A stretch of 64,000 bases of DNA, from assembly GCF_000182925.2 (NCBI RefSeq), contig NC_026504.1, forward strand, positions 1,736,001 to 1,800,000. Reading direction: 5' to 3'. The stretch comes from Neurospora crassa OR74A (lineage: Eukaryota > Ascomycota > Sordariomycetes > Sordariales > Sordariaceae). Each line of letters begins with the position of its first letter. The stretch's first letter is position 1. A program made the position numbers and the translations under genes. The notes under the pieces are model-generated. The model saw only the letters and a program-made list of their open reading frames with translations. It was not told where the DNA came from and ran no database searches. Of this stretch, positions 1 to 11,264 are shown piece by piece.

Positions 1-499
1 TATCACTGAGTGACTACCTCTACACGGTAGGTACCTGACTACTTGTCATGATTTTGCCTGCCGGTTCTTGGGTCTCACCTTGGCTGTGTAGGGTGGTGAA
101 TGGTGTTTGTTTATAAAATCATCCCATCTTTCTGAGTCACCCTGTGGATATGGTGGTGGGCTACGGAGAGTGAAGGGGACTTGCGTTGTGGGCGCGTTGC
201 CTTCATTCGGTTGCTTGTGTCGTTCTCCTTTTTTTCTTTTGGGCAGGCACGCTGAGTATTTGGTCCGTGCAGAAAAGGTCTAGGCAGCTGCGCAGACACC
301 TTGAAGTCGAGGGCCATTCCAGTGAAGGCAGGGCAGGTCCAGTTTCTTGTCCTTGGACTTCCGTTTTCCGCCTCACGCCAAATCCTACTTTCATTCTGGT
401 GTCACGCGAAGACACTCCAACCCCAGTCTTCTGGCCGACTTCCTCTCCCTCTCCATACTTACTCCCTCCCTCGTCTTGGACGCCTTTACCTGAAGCAAG
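1..499. other. Upstream region of the first gene
   Basis: No gene is supported here. The stretch holds a pyrimidine-rich run near 222-240 and leads into the ATG at 500, so promoter and 5' leader of the coiled-coil gene are the likeliest content. Open frames in this stretch overlap each other on both strands and show no domain or coding bias. Confidence 0.4.
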
Positions 500-1219
500 A
501 TGGGGCGTGGTAGCAAATCGAGTGCTGATGGCGTCAAGAAGCGTCGTTTTTGTCGAGGACGTAAAAGACCCAAAACCTTGGATCGGACCCCAAGCAAGCT
601 CTCGGCGGGTGCGGACTCTTCTGCCTCTCCACTGGCAAATATTCAGGTAAAGACGTTGTCAACAGTGGTACAAGCCTTTGAGAACATCTCGCTGATCATT
701 CCGTGACTTAACAACAGCCAACTTCCGAGCCTGTTCAGGAGCAGTACACAGCTTCCATGCCTGTTCTAGAGCAAGAGCCTGGTCAGGGACAAGACACAGC
801 TTTATTAGAGCAATTCAAGGCCCTCGTGAAGCAAAACGGGGATGTCATGAAGCAGAATGAGGGTCTCATGAAGCAAAATGCGGATCTCGCGGCTCTTTTG
901 AAAGAGAGCAAAAGGAAACTGGATGTCATGACAAAGAACGCCGAGAGAGCCAAGAAGAATTACATATCCGAAAAGAAGGCCAACAAGAGAAAATACGAGG
1001 AGATTAATGAGATTGGGGGCAGCTTGAAGGTCCAACTTGACGCAACACGTTACGCAGTCGCCGATCTGGAAGCCGCCATGCACTTTGTGCTGGAAAGAGG
1101 ACACGAGGGTAAATGCTTTGACAAGGTAGGTCGGCATACGTATACCAAACCAGAGAACAGTGCTAACGGACTCTTGGGTTTAGTTGTGGTCAAAGACTCG
1201 CGAGTGGACGAAGTACTAG
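500..1219 (+). CDS. Small basic coiled-coil protein, unknown function
   Basis: I do not recognise a family. The model has three exons (500-646, 718-1125, 1184-1219) and gives 196 residues. Both introns are GT-AG (71 and 58 nt); the second has a GCTAAC branch-like site, and both preserve the frame. The N-terminus is strongly basic (KKRR, RGRKRPK within residues 13-25), which could be a nuclear localisation signal. Residues 60-160 are an uninterrupted Lys/Glu/Gln-rich segment with repeats of the form MKQNxxL and no Pro, which indicates a coiled coil. If intron 2 were retained the frame would run to 1275 with a different tail. The start at 500 is the first ATG of the open frame. A DNA- or chromatin-associated role is only a guess from the basic head and coiled coil. 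Confidence 0.55.
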
Positions 1220-2836
1220 GTCTGTCTGTGGAATGTCGCCAGTCTTATAGGGCCATAAGGATTATAGCGGGTTGATGTACATGGACTGTGCTGAGATGCG
1301 GGCGCATGACTGGTAAAAATACGCGACTTGATACTGGCGTGCCCATCAAACTGTTCATTACGTCGGTCATGAAGGGGTTGAGGAACCGATTTGGCTTGTG
1401 GTTTACCATGAGGCTGGTCTGACCTGGTAGACGTCCACTAAAGCATTATGAAGGAATGAAAAGGAAATATTGACCATCAAGTACCTCTGCTCATGACTGG
1501 CGACGTGACCACGATGATTGATATTCATCGATGTGAGATCGTTCTGTTGAGTCAATCTGGATGTTAACTTGCCCATAACTGCTAAACCATGCACGTTCGC
1601 ATCCTTTCTTTCCTTGAAGACGAACGACGGTGTGACATTGACTTGTTGAAACCTGAAAGAACTTGCAAGCAGGTTTCCAGGCAGGAGACCATATATGAAT
1701 TTTGTGACTGGTGATGAAAGTTAGCTCTTCGATGCATATTGATGCAATGGTGTAGAATGCTACAAAGACATCACGTCAAAGACAACAACCGTAATGTATC
1801 AACATCCGTGACGGATATGATAGGTATGATATTTGCAGTAAAGAATAAAGTTAAAAACGAAATGGAGTATACTTTTTAGAAAGCGCGATATAAAGAGGAG
1901 ATATCACACTTGGTGATAAAAGCGTGTGTACGTAAATGATAGGTGCTTGCGGTCAAGTTCACCCGTTGTGGACACTTGCGGTTCACGGGTCAGAAGAAGA
2001 AGATAGAAGAATAAAAGGACCAGGATTCGGATTTTGCGTTGACAACTAATACAAATCAGCTTTGGTTGAACTATGAAAGTGTGAAGACGGCATTGTGTGG
2101 TTGAGTAAGGATAAGAGGTATTCGAATGAACTTGGCAGAATATGATATATGGAAGTTTTGAGTTGTAGCATCCTCACTTCGTTTGCTGCTGGTCAAATAT
2201 GTACCTCTAGGCTATGACAGGCAAAGAAACATGACCTGGCTTGCTGCCTCTAAGTCTCAGGTGGGTCGGGCAAGGGAACCTATAAGTGAAGTAGAGTTTT
2301 TGACCGGTCTAAAGCATAAAGAATTGCGATGACGAGCAAAGAATTCATCGTTGTGATAAATATGTAGAGGTATACAACCTCGGCGATGTTCATTGACGTT
2401 ACAATGCATTGGAGACAAGTGAGGAGCATGCTCCAAACGCGCATGTCTGACGATGAATCAGCGGGGGTAGCGGGTCGGGTTAGGGTTATGCAGCGCAGCA
2501 ACAGCCTATCAGCATGCACAACAAGACCCAAATCTTCTCCTGAATTGCCAACTCCCCGACTCTCTCAACTCCTCCGACAACGTTTAGGAACGAAAACAGC
2601 CACAAACCCTCTTTACAGCGATCACAACACCTCCCGAAACCTCGCTCACTTCCCACACCCGATTACTGTGGATTACACTAAACCCCGAATACTCTCTTGT
2701 AGGGGTCAGTGACATTCGGGAATCCGGTCCATCCAAAGACAGACAGGAAGGACAGCAGCCACTCGTTCGCCGAGCCCGCCCGCCCGCCCGCTTTAATAGA
2801 AGAACGTCGGGCCACTGCCTAATTGAGGACCTGACC
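1220..2836. other. Intergenic, no gene seen
   Basis: Frames are short and show no recognisable protein. The part from about 1780 to 2160 is relatively AT-rich. The last 300 bases before 2837 become GC-rich with repeated CCGCC-like runs and probably hold the promoter and leader of the CENP-B-like gene. Confidence 0.4.
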
Positions 2837-4096
2837 ATGTCGGCCGTCGAAAGCGAGGCTGCCACCAATGCCAACAACACCACATCTAACCAAAACAACA
2901 ACAGCAGCCAAAACGGCAGCCTCTCGCCGCCCAAAGAACGCGAACGCAACTCGCTGACGCTCGACCAGCGCCGTGCCCTCCGACGATGGGCCAACTCGCA
3001 AACCGTCCGGCCTAGCCACAAGGCCTGCATCGAGTGGTTTCAAACGCAATACAACCAGACCATCTCTCAATCGACCGTCTCTCACTCTCTTTCTCCAAAA
3101 TACGCCCGTTTAGATGGCGACCCGCAGCTCTCCGGCTCGCGCCTGCGCTTCGGCAACTGGCCCGACGTCGAGAAGCTCGTCCTGCTCTGGCACCAGCAGA
3201 TGGTAGCCTCGGGCCGGCAACCGTCTAACGAGGAACTCGCCGAAAAGGCCAAGAACATCTTCACCCAATTGCCGCGCTACAAGGACGAGACAGCTCCAGA
3301 GTTCAGTCCGGGATGGATCCATCGCTTCAAAAAGCGTTATGGCCTGCTGATTCGCCGCCAGCGGCGCCACGGCACGGCGCCCAACCCAGCCGACGACATA
3401 CCCTACCTCGTCGACGCCGTGGGCCGGTTCATGAGCATCACGGCCGACGTCTCCCCCACGGTGATCCGTGACACGGTCGTGCGCGTGGTGGGCGTCGAGC
3501 CTACGCTAGCCACGTGCGCGCGCGTGAGGGATGAAATCGTCAGGAAGATGGAGGGTCCTTCCCCCGCTCCCCATCACCAGCAACCTAACCCCCACCAGAA
3601 CCAGCATCAGCAACACCTGGCCGGACTTCAGCAGCCGCAACAGCATCCCGGTCTGAACGCAGTGGGCGACACACCCATGGGCGGCTTTTCCCCCGACGAC
3701 GATCCGGAGGTAGTCCTGCAAAATGCCCTGCGTGCTCTCCAACAAGAAGAAGCCGATGCTGAAGCCGAAGCCGCTGCTGCCCGCGAAGAACGGGAGCGCG
3801 CTGAGCGGGGGCTACCTCCGTTGGGAACGATTGCCGGACAGGCTTATGCGAATGCCATGTCGACACCTGCTCGTGGTGGTGGTGGTGGTGGTGGTGCCAA
3901 TGGAACTACTACAGGGGCGAGGTTCGTGCCCGGTGCTACGGGGGTAGAGGACCCGCTGACGCTGACGCCGATTCCGAGTGGAGGACCCGTGTCTCTGACG
4001 GATCGGCCGGTCAGATGCCCGTTTTGTGTGAATCAGAGGATGTTGAGGACTATCAAGGAGGCGGTCGAGCATATGAGTACTCATGTTGTAGTTTGA
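2837..4096 (+). CDS. CENP-B/ARS-binding-protein-1-type DNA-binding protein with C-terminal zinc finger
   Basis: Intronless, 419 residues. After a low-complexity Asn-rich head (1-35), residues 38-95 look like the N-terminal homeodomain-like HTH of fission-yeast Abp1/CENP-B proteins (LTLDQRRALRRWANSQ). Residues 105-178 fit the CENP-B/Tc5-type HTH (key WIHRFKKRYGL). These domains derive from pogo-type transposases and bind specific DNA. The DDE transposase/dimerisation part usual in the family is absent. Instead there are a His/Gln-rich linker (about 238-270), an acidic Ala/Glu helix (about 283-322), a poly-Gly run encoded by (GGT)n, and a C-terminal C2H2-like finger starting CPFC at 394 with HMSTH near the end. 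I infer a domesticated nuclear DNA-binding regulator or chromatin protein. The start ATG is in a CACC-like context (GACCATG). Confidence 0.85.
   Translation: MSAVESEAATNANNTTSNQNNNSSQNGSLSPPKERERNSLTLDQRRALRRWANSQTVRPSHKACIEWFQTQYNQTISQSTVSHSLSPKYARLDGDPQLSGSRLRFGNWPDVEKLVLLWHQQMVASGRQPSNEELAEKAKNIFTQLPRYKDETAPEFSPGWIHRFKKRYGLLIRRQRRHGTAPNPADDIPYLVDAVGRFMSITADVSPTVIRDTVVRVVGVEPTLATCARVRDEIVRKMEGPSPAPHHQQPNPHQNQHQQHLAGLQQPQQHPGLNAVGDTPMGGFSPDDDPEVVLQNALRALQQEEADAEAEAAAAREERERAERGLPPLGTIAGQAYANAMSTPARGGGGGGGANGTTTGARFVPGATGVEDPLTLTPIPSGGPVSLTDRPVRCPFCVNQRMLRTIKEAVEHMSTHVVV
3873..3896 (+). repeat. (GGT/GTG)n microsatellite coding for poly-Gly
   Basis: A pure trinucleotide run inside the CENP-B-like gene encodes the glycine stretch between the acidic helix and the zinc finger. 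It is a likely length polymorphism. Confidence 0.9.
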
Positions 4097-5836
4097 GGGA
4101 AGATGTGACTGAGATGGGGACCCTTGCTTGGAACTGGCGTTATGCCTGCCTCGCTCCCGATACCGAGGCGTGTTTATTCTTCCATTTTTTTTTCTTGTAA
4201 TGGGTTTAGTTTAGAGTTTCTTCCCCGTTCCCCGGTTTTTCCTTTCTTGTTTTTCTTTCTTCCCTTCTTTTCATTTCATTTTTTTCTCGTTTTGTTTGCT
4301 TCATTACTAAATATGTCTGTCTTGTTGGGCAACAGTCAGTCAGCCATATTTATCCTGGCATTCCAGGTATCGCTATGTCTACTTTGGGACTCTGGTGGAT
4401 TGCAACTGGCGTTTCAGGTGTCAATTTTTTTTTTTAGCAGGGGAGCAGGGGTATACGGTTCGTTGTACGCCCAACTCACTTTTCATAGGTGATATGTGAG
4501 CCTCGGAGTTATTAGTTGGGGACGTATATTGCATTTCTGTATGCTTTTCAGTAAGAATTTCCTAGATCTGGCCTTCGGGCTGGTTGACTTACAAGCATTA
4601 CATTGGTAGTGTGAAACGGCATCGACTTCGTTACTTCCAACTTTGTAAATATGTAACGAACTTTGACTGATTGTTGTGGAAGTGTCATTGTTACCATTGC
4701 TTCCTTTACCAGAACAAGAATGCGATGTATGTTTTCGATGGGCTTGGCATTTGCCGTAATTGTGCATTTATTCAACTTCCAATGACATTGTATAGCAGAT
4801 GTCACATGCAATTATCGGAAGTCGCGATATCTTCAAATGTAGATTTATGCTACTTACTGGCTGCGAGTAGACCACCACTACTCTCTTTTCTCCGGTCATC
4901 TTTCGCTCCCAATTTTTTTATTACCAAAAACACCTTGACTGCACATGGATATCTTCAAATCTCACCTACACTGCAGAAACGATACCCCGTGTCCCCCGCC
5001 ATCTCGGTCAACATCCTGAAACACAAAAAGCCTGTGGGTGTAAATTCATTTCATTCATCATCCATTCACAAGGGCCCCTTCTTCTTCTTCTTGTCCCTTG
5101 TCATCACCCTCAGCACCACCATTACCACCTCCACCACCTCTTCTTATGGTAATCCACCACCCATCTTCGACCTCGAGTAGCAACGTAGTTTGGTATCAAA
5201 TTTAATCCTTCCACCCTCCCCCACGCCTAACCAAGAATCCATCTCCCAACTTGGCCCCACCGCAGCCTTCCAGCAAGCGCGCAGATCCTCCCCTGACTCT
5301 ACTTCCTTCCTTTTTTTCACCATGGTCACAGACTCCTTTGGCCTGACTCCTGAGCTGTTCCAAAAAAATATCACCGTATCCCAAAGTCCCTGCCGCATCC
5401 AAAATGCCCCATGACCATCTGCGTCCCAGAAATTTTAGTGAGTGGAGAGAGACGAGCCGATCAATTCGAAATGTATTACAACGACTGAACCGCGAAGTCC
5501 TATATGATTTACGTATGCGTTTGGGTATATAGCGTGGGGTATAGATATCGCATTGTGTGTTGGATAAAGAGCAGTTTGTTGGCAGCCGTCAACGAGAAAA
5601 GATGGTATGTAACTGAGTGCGCAAATGAGCAATTCCCTCCACGTTGTTCGCCTTGCTTGTGTATGTAGCCATCTGGCGTGACTTTTGAAGGCCGAGCGCT
5701 TAGTTTACCCAGTTGCTGCCTTCGAATCAAATGTTCGTGAAACATGGCGCATGTGACCATGGTATCCGAATGCGCTGTGTATCGGAATATGGCCAACAAA
5801 CGTGTATGGGTTGGGGTTTCAAAGTCCGTCAGTCCA
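4097..5836. other. Intergenic between convergent genes, no gene seen
   Basis: The interval lies between the end of the CENP-B-like gene and the 3' end of BEM1. It contains T-rich runs (about 4185-4290 and 4425-4437) compatible with a 3' UTR, and a CT-rich run near 5080-5145. Short frames on both strands have no recognisable domain. Confidence 0.4.
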
Positions 5837-7683
5837 TTATTCCACGTAAACGAGCAGCTTTTCGTTCCGTTGCAGTGCAATATCCAGATCTTCGTCGTTC
5901 ATCAGAGGAGGCTTCTCGCCACTCGCGTCGTCCTTGTAACTTAGCTGAACGTCCTCGCCCTGAGGAATCTTGAGACGATCCAGAATCTTGTCATGGAGAG
6001 CTTGGAATGGAATATCAGTGGGTACGCGGATGGCGATGATGTCGCCGTTGAAGTGCAGTTTCACTTTCATCTGTGAACCACCCTGCATAATAGCAGGTGA
6101 CAATGAGGTCTGTGAAGCCTGCCCAGGTCCCGGAATCTGTTGGCCGTTGCCAATGCTCAGCTGCCTCTGAGGAACACCGAGACCGGCAGAATATCTGTTG
6201 CCGGCTGTGCTCTGTAGTGAGAGGCCGTCGGCTGGTGAGTCAGAGGACGGACCAGAGCCTCCAGAGAATCGGTATTCCTCGCGAGCAACGCTAGGGTCGA
6301 TTTCGTAATCACCCTCTCTAGGAGAAAAGAACTGCTTGACCAGGTTACAGCGGGAGATGTGTGGCGGTTGTTCCAGTAGACTTTTAACGTAAGAGTCAAG
6401 GTTGTGGCGGCGGCCTTCCGTAATCGCATCAGTCACGTAATTAACAGGACCGGGCATGTAGGGTAGCGTCCGCTGCTTGCCGCCTGTAGTTCCAGCTTCA
6501 AGAGGGAACTCGGTTAGGAGCGCGATTTGGAAGTCGTAGAAATCCTCGTAGTATCGCGAAAGTTCGAAGCATCGACCATCCTCCAGTTCGGCTTCAATAA
6601 CAAACCAGTACTTGTCCTCGGCAAAGCAGTACCTCGGAACCCTGGCTGCGATGGGTGCGTATAGTGTCGAGGTTGGCCTCGAATAGGATTGTCCTTGAGC
6701 CTGTATCTGTTGCTGCAAAGACCTGTTAGTACAAACACGCACGCAAAGTAAGTGGACAGAATACACGTACCTGGGTATGAGTAGTCTGCTGGCTCAACCG
6801 GGCGCTTCCTTGCAAAGTTAAGCGGTTCATGGCCTGGTCAAGTGGTGGTTGGCCACCACCGCCACCACCAACATCGAACTTGCCGAGCGTTATGCTCGAG
6901 TTCTTATATTCCGCAGCCATCTTCTTCCACTCCTCGACCTTTGGAATCCCAGCTTTTCGTATGGCATCATGGGGGTTCGGGACAGGGGTGTTACTCGCCA
7001 TGTCCCGGATCTCAACAAAGGATACGGGAATCAGACCCGGGCCGCCAAGTCTTCCGATGGGCTTAGCCACGAACCATTCGGGGTTCGACTGGGCAATGAC
7101 AATGATGGCCTCGCCCTGCTTGGCTTCCAATTCGTCTGCCCGTTCGGCTTGGAAATCGTACAAAACGACACCATAAACCATGGCTCCATTCTTGCCAGGC
7201 GTTTTCGACATCCGATTCGCGGCGTTTGCTCCAGGAGGCGAGGCCGCCGAGCCTTCGCCGTATCCAGAATCACTATCTACGGTCTTCAAACCCAGTGAAC
7301 CGGTTTGAGACTGGCCGCTATCGCGTTCCGTACGTCCAAGGGCCTGGAAATAAGCGACGGGCACGAGACCACGAGCGTCTGGTAGCGCAGGGTTGCACGC
7401 CTCATACCACTCTGGGTCATTTTCACGACCGATGACATGGAAGAAATCGCCGCGTGAAAAGCTAAGCTCCTGTGCATTTTGTGCTTCGTAATCGTAGAGA
7501 GCTTTTATAACCTGTGATAACAAGTTTAGCCTAAGCGCCTTGTGGCTGACACCTTGTTACGAGACATACCTTCTTTGGAGGGACGATGGCGACGGCAGAT
7601 TTCGGTTGAATAGTAATATGAGGTTTGGAGTCCTTCTCTCCACCCTTGATGGACCTTCGTAGAGCCTTAAAACCGCGTGACAT
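5837..7683 (-). CDS. bem1: BEM1/Scd2-type polarity scaffold (SH3-SH3-PX-PB1)
   Basis: This is the scaffold that links Cdc42, its GEF Cdc24 and PAK kinases at growing tips. Exons on the minus strand are 7683-7570, 7511-6771 and 6712-5837, giving 576 residues; both introns are 58 nt. Domain order: SH3-1 at about 39-98 (ALYDYEA), SH3-2 at about 150-206 (VLYDFQA, NPEWFVAKP), a PX domain at about 303-415 (RYYEDFYDFQ, LPYMPGP) and a C-terminal PB1 at about 500-576 (KVKLHFNGDIIAIRVP, ending LLVYVE). This order and the length match the family. The ATG at 7683 is chosen because MSRGFKALRRSIKG begins a conserved basic head; an upstream in-frame ATG at 7824 would add an unlikely leader. An alternative acceptor just upstream of exon 3 would break the frame, so the TTTGCAG site is used. 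PB1 is the expected Cdc24-binding face. Confidence 0.94.
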
Positions 7684-8310
7684 TGTTAGTTGCCAGAACG
7701 ACGAAACCGCAGTATTGAAATGAGTAGTCCGACGAGGCCAAGAAAATTCGAGAGGTGCTGTGGGTGTAGATGGAGCAGACACTAAGAAAAAGGATTCTTC
7801 CGGTTCACGCAAGCTGTATTGCATCGTGACGAATTGGCCAAGGCAAGAACGCCTATGTGATGGTGTATGAATACCTGAGCCGTAGCCCGATCCTATCTCT
7901 CATGTCCCCAATAGCAGTGAAGCCTCTGCTATACAATCACGAGGGCTGTTTCCTGGGGAACGAGCAAAAACGATCGGACTGAAGAGGAGGAGGGACGGGG
8001 AAGGGAAGAGAGAGGGGATGGCAGAGCACAGAACAGCGGGGAATGACGTACCTTCATCTTGTCCGACAGCGATACTCAGACGACTTGTAAGCTATGTGTA
8101 CACAAACCAAAACCGGAACTATTGTGCTATACACAGAGAGAAACAGGAACGGCTGACGGGGTGAGAGGCGTCAGCAAACAACTTTTGGAGCGGGCGTCCT
8201 GGTGTCGGCGTGCGCGGGCAATCGTGGTTGGGGTTACGCCGACTCAAATGACGGACGGCGAGAGGGCTTGCCTAGGATCCCTCTGGGGTTGGTCCTGGGC
8301 GGTTCTGCTC

Positions 8311-8337
8311 GTGTGTGTGGTGTGTGTGTGTGTGTGT
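8311..8337 (+). repeat. (GT)n microsatellite
   Basis: An almost pure GT dinucleotide run with one interrupting extra G, in the BEM1 upstream region. Confidence 0.9.
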
Positions 8338-10826
8338 CGTGGAGGGTGTTGCTAGGTGGAATCTGTGTAACGATCCAAATGTGCCGTATGTATCGGTCGG
8401 ATGGGAGCCGGGAAAGCAGCGCGGCGATGACGGGAGTGGATATCGCGGACGGGGTCGTTATCTGCTGCACTAGTGTTTGCGACCGTGCGAACGTAAGGGA
8501 GACGTAATTTGGAAAGCAGCGGTTGTCCAGCTAATTTCGGCGACCGTTTCGTGTAAAATGGTCGCGCCCCAATACTTCTGTTCCCCAAGTGGATAGCTGA
8601 CCCCAAGTTCGCTGTCTGGCCGAGTTTGCCTCAATCTTGGCTTTCCGTCTTTGTCTGAGCCTGATCAGGGCCGCCTGGCGTGTGGGCGTGTGGTGTTGAT
8701 GCAATTCTCTTGTTCCTTTGTTCAGCCGCAATGCCGACTGCCTAGACCCAATGCTCAATGCGCAAGTCCCAGTCCGGCGAGCGCTTCTAGAATGTCTAAG
8801 TAGTGGTGGACAATCCGCCGGGAGTTGCGTTGGGTGTTGCGACGAGTGTTGTCGGCGATGATGGACTTGACTGTCGCAGTAGGAAGGTTGGTTGTCGAGA
8901 GTTGGAACTGGTGATGAGTGAACGAAGCGAGCGAACGGGCAGGTGGGAATGGAAACTGGAAACTGCACGGTGGCGGGGAAGGATCAGGATCAGGTGGGAT
9001 ATATGGCCTGCGTGCCTTGCGTGCTAGTCCTCGGGACGGGCAGCAATAGCATTAAAAAAATAATAAAAAGGGAGATAGCAACAGCCCAAAGCCAAGCTTG
9101 CAACGGAAGCAGCAAGGGTGATCACCAAGGGTCGGGTCCAGGTGTGTTCTCGCAGAGTGGAAGCCGACAGGGTGTGGAGGTGGTGGCCGGAGATGGCTCG
9201 AAGACGGGCGGGTAGGTGTGATGAAGGTCACAAGCAAGTCACCAGCCTAGCCGAGACGGACGGCATGGAACATGTTGGAAAAACAGCCACTCAGGCTTGC
9301 TTATTCGCCTAGTGTCTGTTAGTGTCTGCTAGTTTATGTCCGTGTCCTGACCGTGAAAGGGTGGCTGCCTCTATCTAGCCGTTAGCATCCGCATGACAAT
9401 CGGCATGACAATGGACGGCCAAGGACCTCGACTTAAGAGGGGAATTGTAGCGTTGCAGCAGCGCAGAGGCCGCGCGGGCAGGTACCTGAAGGCACCCCGG
9501 CCTGGTTGATTGGCGCAGTTGCTGCCCTGCATGTTGGTGCAATTGGAGAGCGCCGCCAGGGTTCTCACGTCCAGAGGGACCCACCCTCCCTGGACCTGGC
9601 TGTGGTGGATTCGAATTGGCTTTCGTTCTTAGGTACCTCCACTGTTTCTTGGCCGCTCTCGATCTTTGGGATTCCGGACGTGCCCACCGCGATACGACCA
9701 GGAACTTTGCGACAAACGAATGAAAGAAGTCGGCCAACGTCAAATCTCAACTGAAACCAACCAGCTTGCTAGTCTTACACGATCTGATCAAAGATGAGCC
9801 GCGCGCAATGAGGCCATTGAAAAGCTAAGATTGCTGCTCCCTCAGGTATTCTCCGTTGGTATCTTTGTCGCTGTCATTGCCTGGCCTAAGATATGTGTGC
9901 GTGCTAGTGTGCATGATATTGTACATATCTTTGAAGCCACTGCATATGCATCGTGATCGCGCTTGTCATAGCGGAAACTGTGGTTGGTTTGCTGAGTCGA
10001 GTCGACAACCAGGGTGTTATGGACACGGTACCTGAGGATTTTTTCTCACTTCTCCAACCTCAACTGAAGGATTGATTGCTTCATTCTCGAGTCTGTTCCG
10101 TCACTACCCATCCAAGTGACTTGAAAGGCGTCGTCGTCGACAACAAGTCGATGCTGTGAGGCAGGAATATGCCTGCTGTTAGTGCATCAACTCATACGAT
10201 GCGTCATGAGATGTTCAAAGCCCACACCTTGTCAATGCATTGACATCGGGCTCCATCATAACGTCGGTGGACTTGAAAGCCGAAGGGGACTCGATAGAAT
10301 GCAAGGCCTCCAAGACGGTTCACAAGCAACCCCTAGTAGGAAAAAGCCTAGTACTAGCATCACTGGATTGACGCTGACATATGTCCTTCTGATGGCGACT
10401 TAGCTCGGGATTTTCAGATCTACCTATGTTTGGCAGATTCATTCTACACAGTCCGAATCTCCTTCATTGGTGCAGCAAAAAGCATCGCGATCAAATTTTA
10501 GGTAGATATCGGTTCTCGGTCTCGGGGTATTTCGGATGAAGCTCCGCGGCCTGTGCCTGACTAATCAGAACAACCCAACCCAACAGCGAACAAGGAGCAT
10601 TGGCGTCTAGACTCGATAGAGACAGCACTGTAACGGCCTGGTAGGGCTCTGCCGCAAAGCTCCCGATTTTGGAATCTGGGCATTAACCGATCCAGTTTTT
10701 TCTTTCTTTTCTTATTCTTTTGCTTAACAAATCTCACTTTTTGTCATTTCGGGGTTTCTGTTCGGCCTTTGTATCATGTTCATCTCATTCTGGCCACAAC
10801 AATAATATGCGAGCTCCTAGAGGGAA

Positions 10827-11264
10827 TCATAAACACGAGAATAGTGCAAGTGGACGGACGTCCTTCGAATACTCAACATCTTCACCCTCTCTATTGGACA
10901 TGAACAACGCCCAAGAAAAGCCGCCAATTGCCATGTTTTCCATGGCAATGGTTTCAACCCTCTTTCCATTTATCGATGCACGACTTCTACGTACATGCAC
11001 GAGGTTTGACCAATCGGGATGTGACGCGAGGAGCACACGACGGGCCGGGATGCCCGCTGGCGCACCTGTAAGCAATGAGGCAGCGTGGTATTTTTCCTTT
11101 TTCCACATGGTATGGTGTCTATCTTTCGCCTCACCAGCCACCGCTTCAATTCGACCCAAGGTTAAGTTAGCAACTGCATCAAGAAGCAAACGCGTAGCAT
11201 GGAGGTTCGTCACATCTGCTTGCAATGCGGGCAGAAGTCGAAGGACCCGACCCTTTTCCACCAT
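10827..11264 (-). other. Unassigned open frame, doubtful gene
   Basis: A 145-codon minus-strand frame lies opposite a 230-codon plus-strand frame (10720-11409). Both are long for this gene-poor area, so one may be a real or decayed gene. The minus product has a region reading LPALQADVTNLHATRLLLDA that has a dehydrogenase-like flavour, but no nucleotide-binding motif or active-site pattern is visible, and I assign no function. Coding on either strand is unproven. Confidence 0.15.

Noticed and set aside
186-650. A 154-codon plus-strand frame before the first gene
   Set aside because: It overlaps the better-supported coiled-coil exon in another frame and shows no domain or splice continuity.
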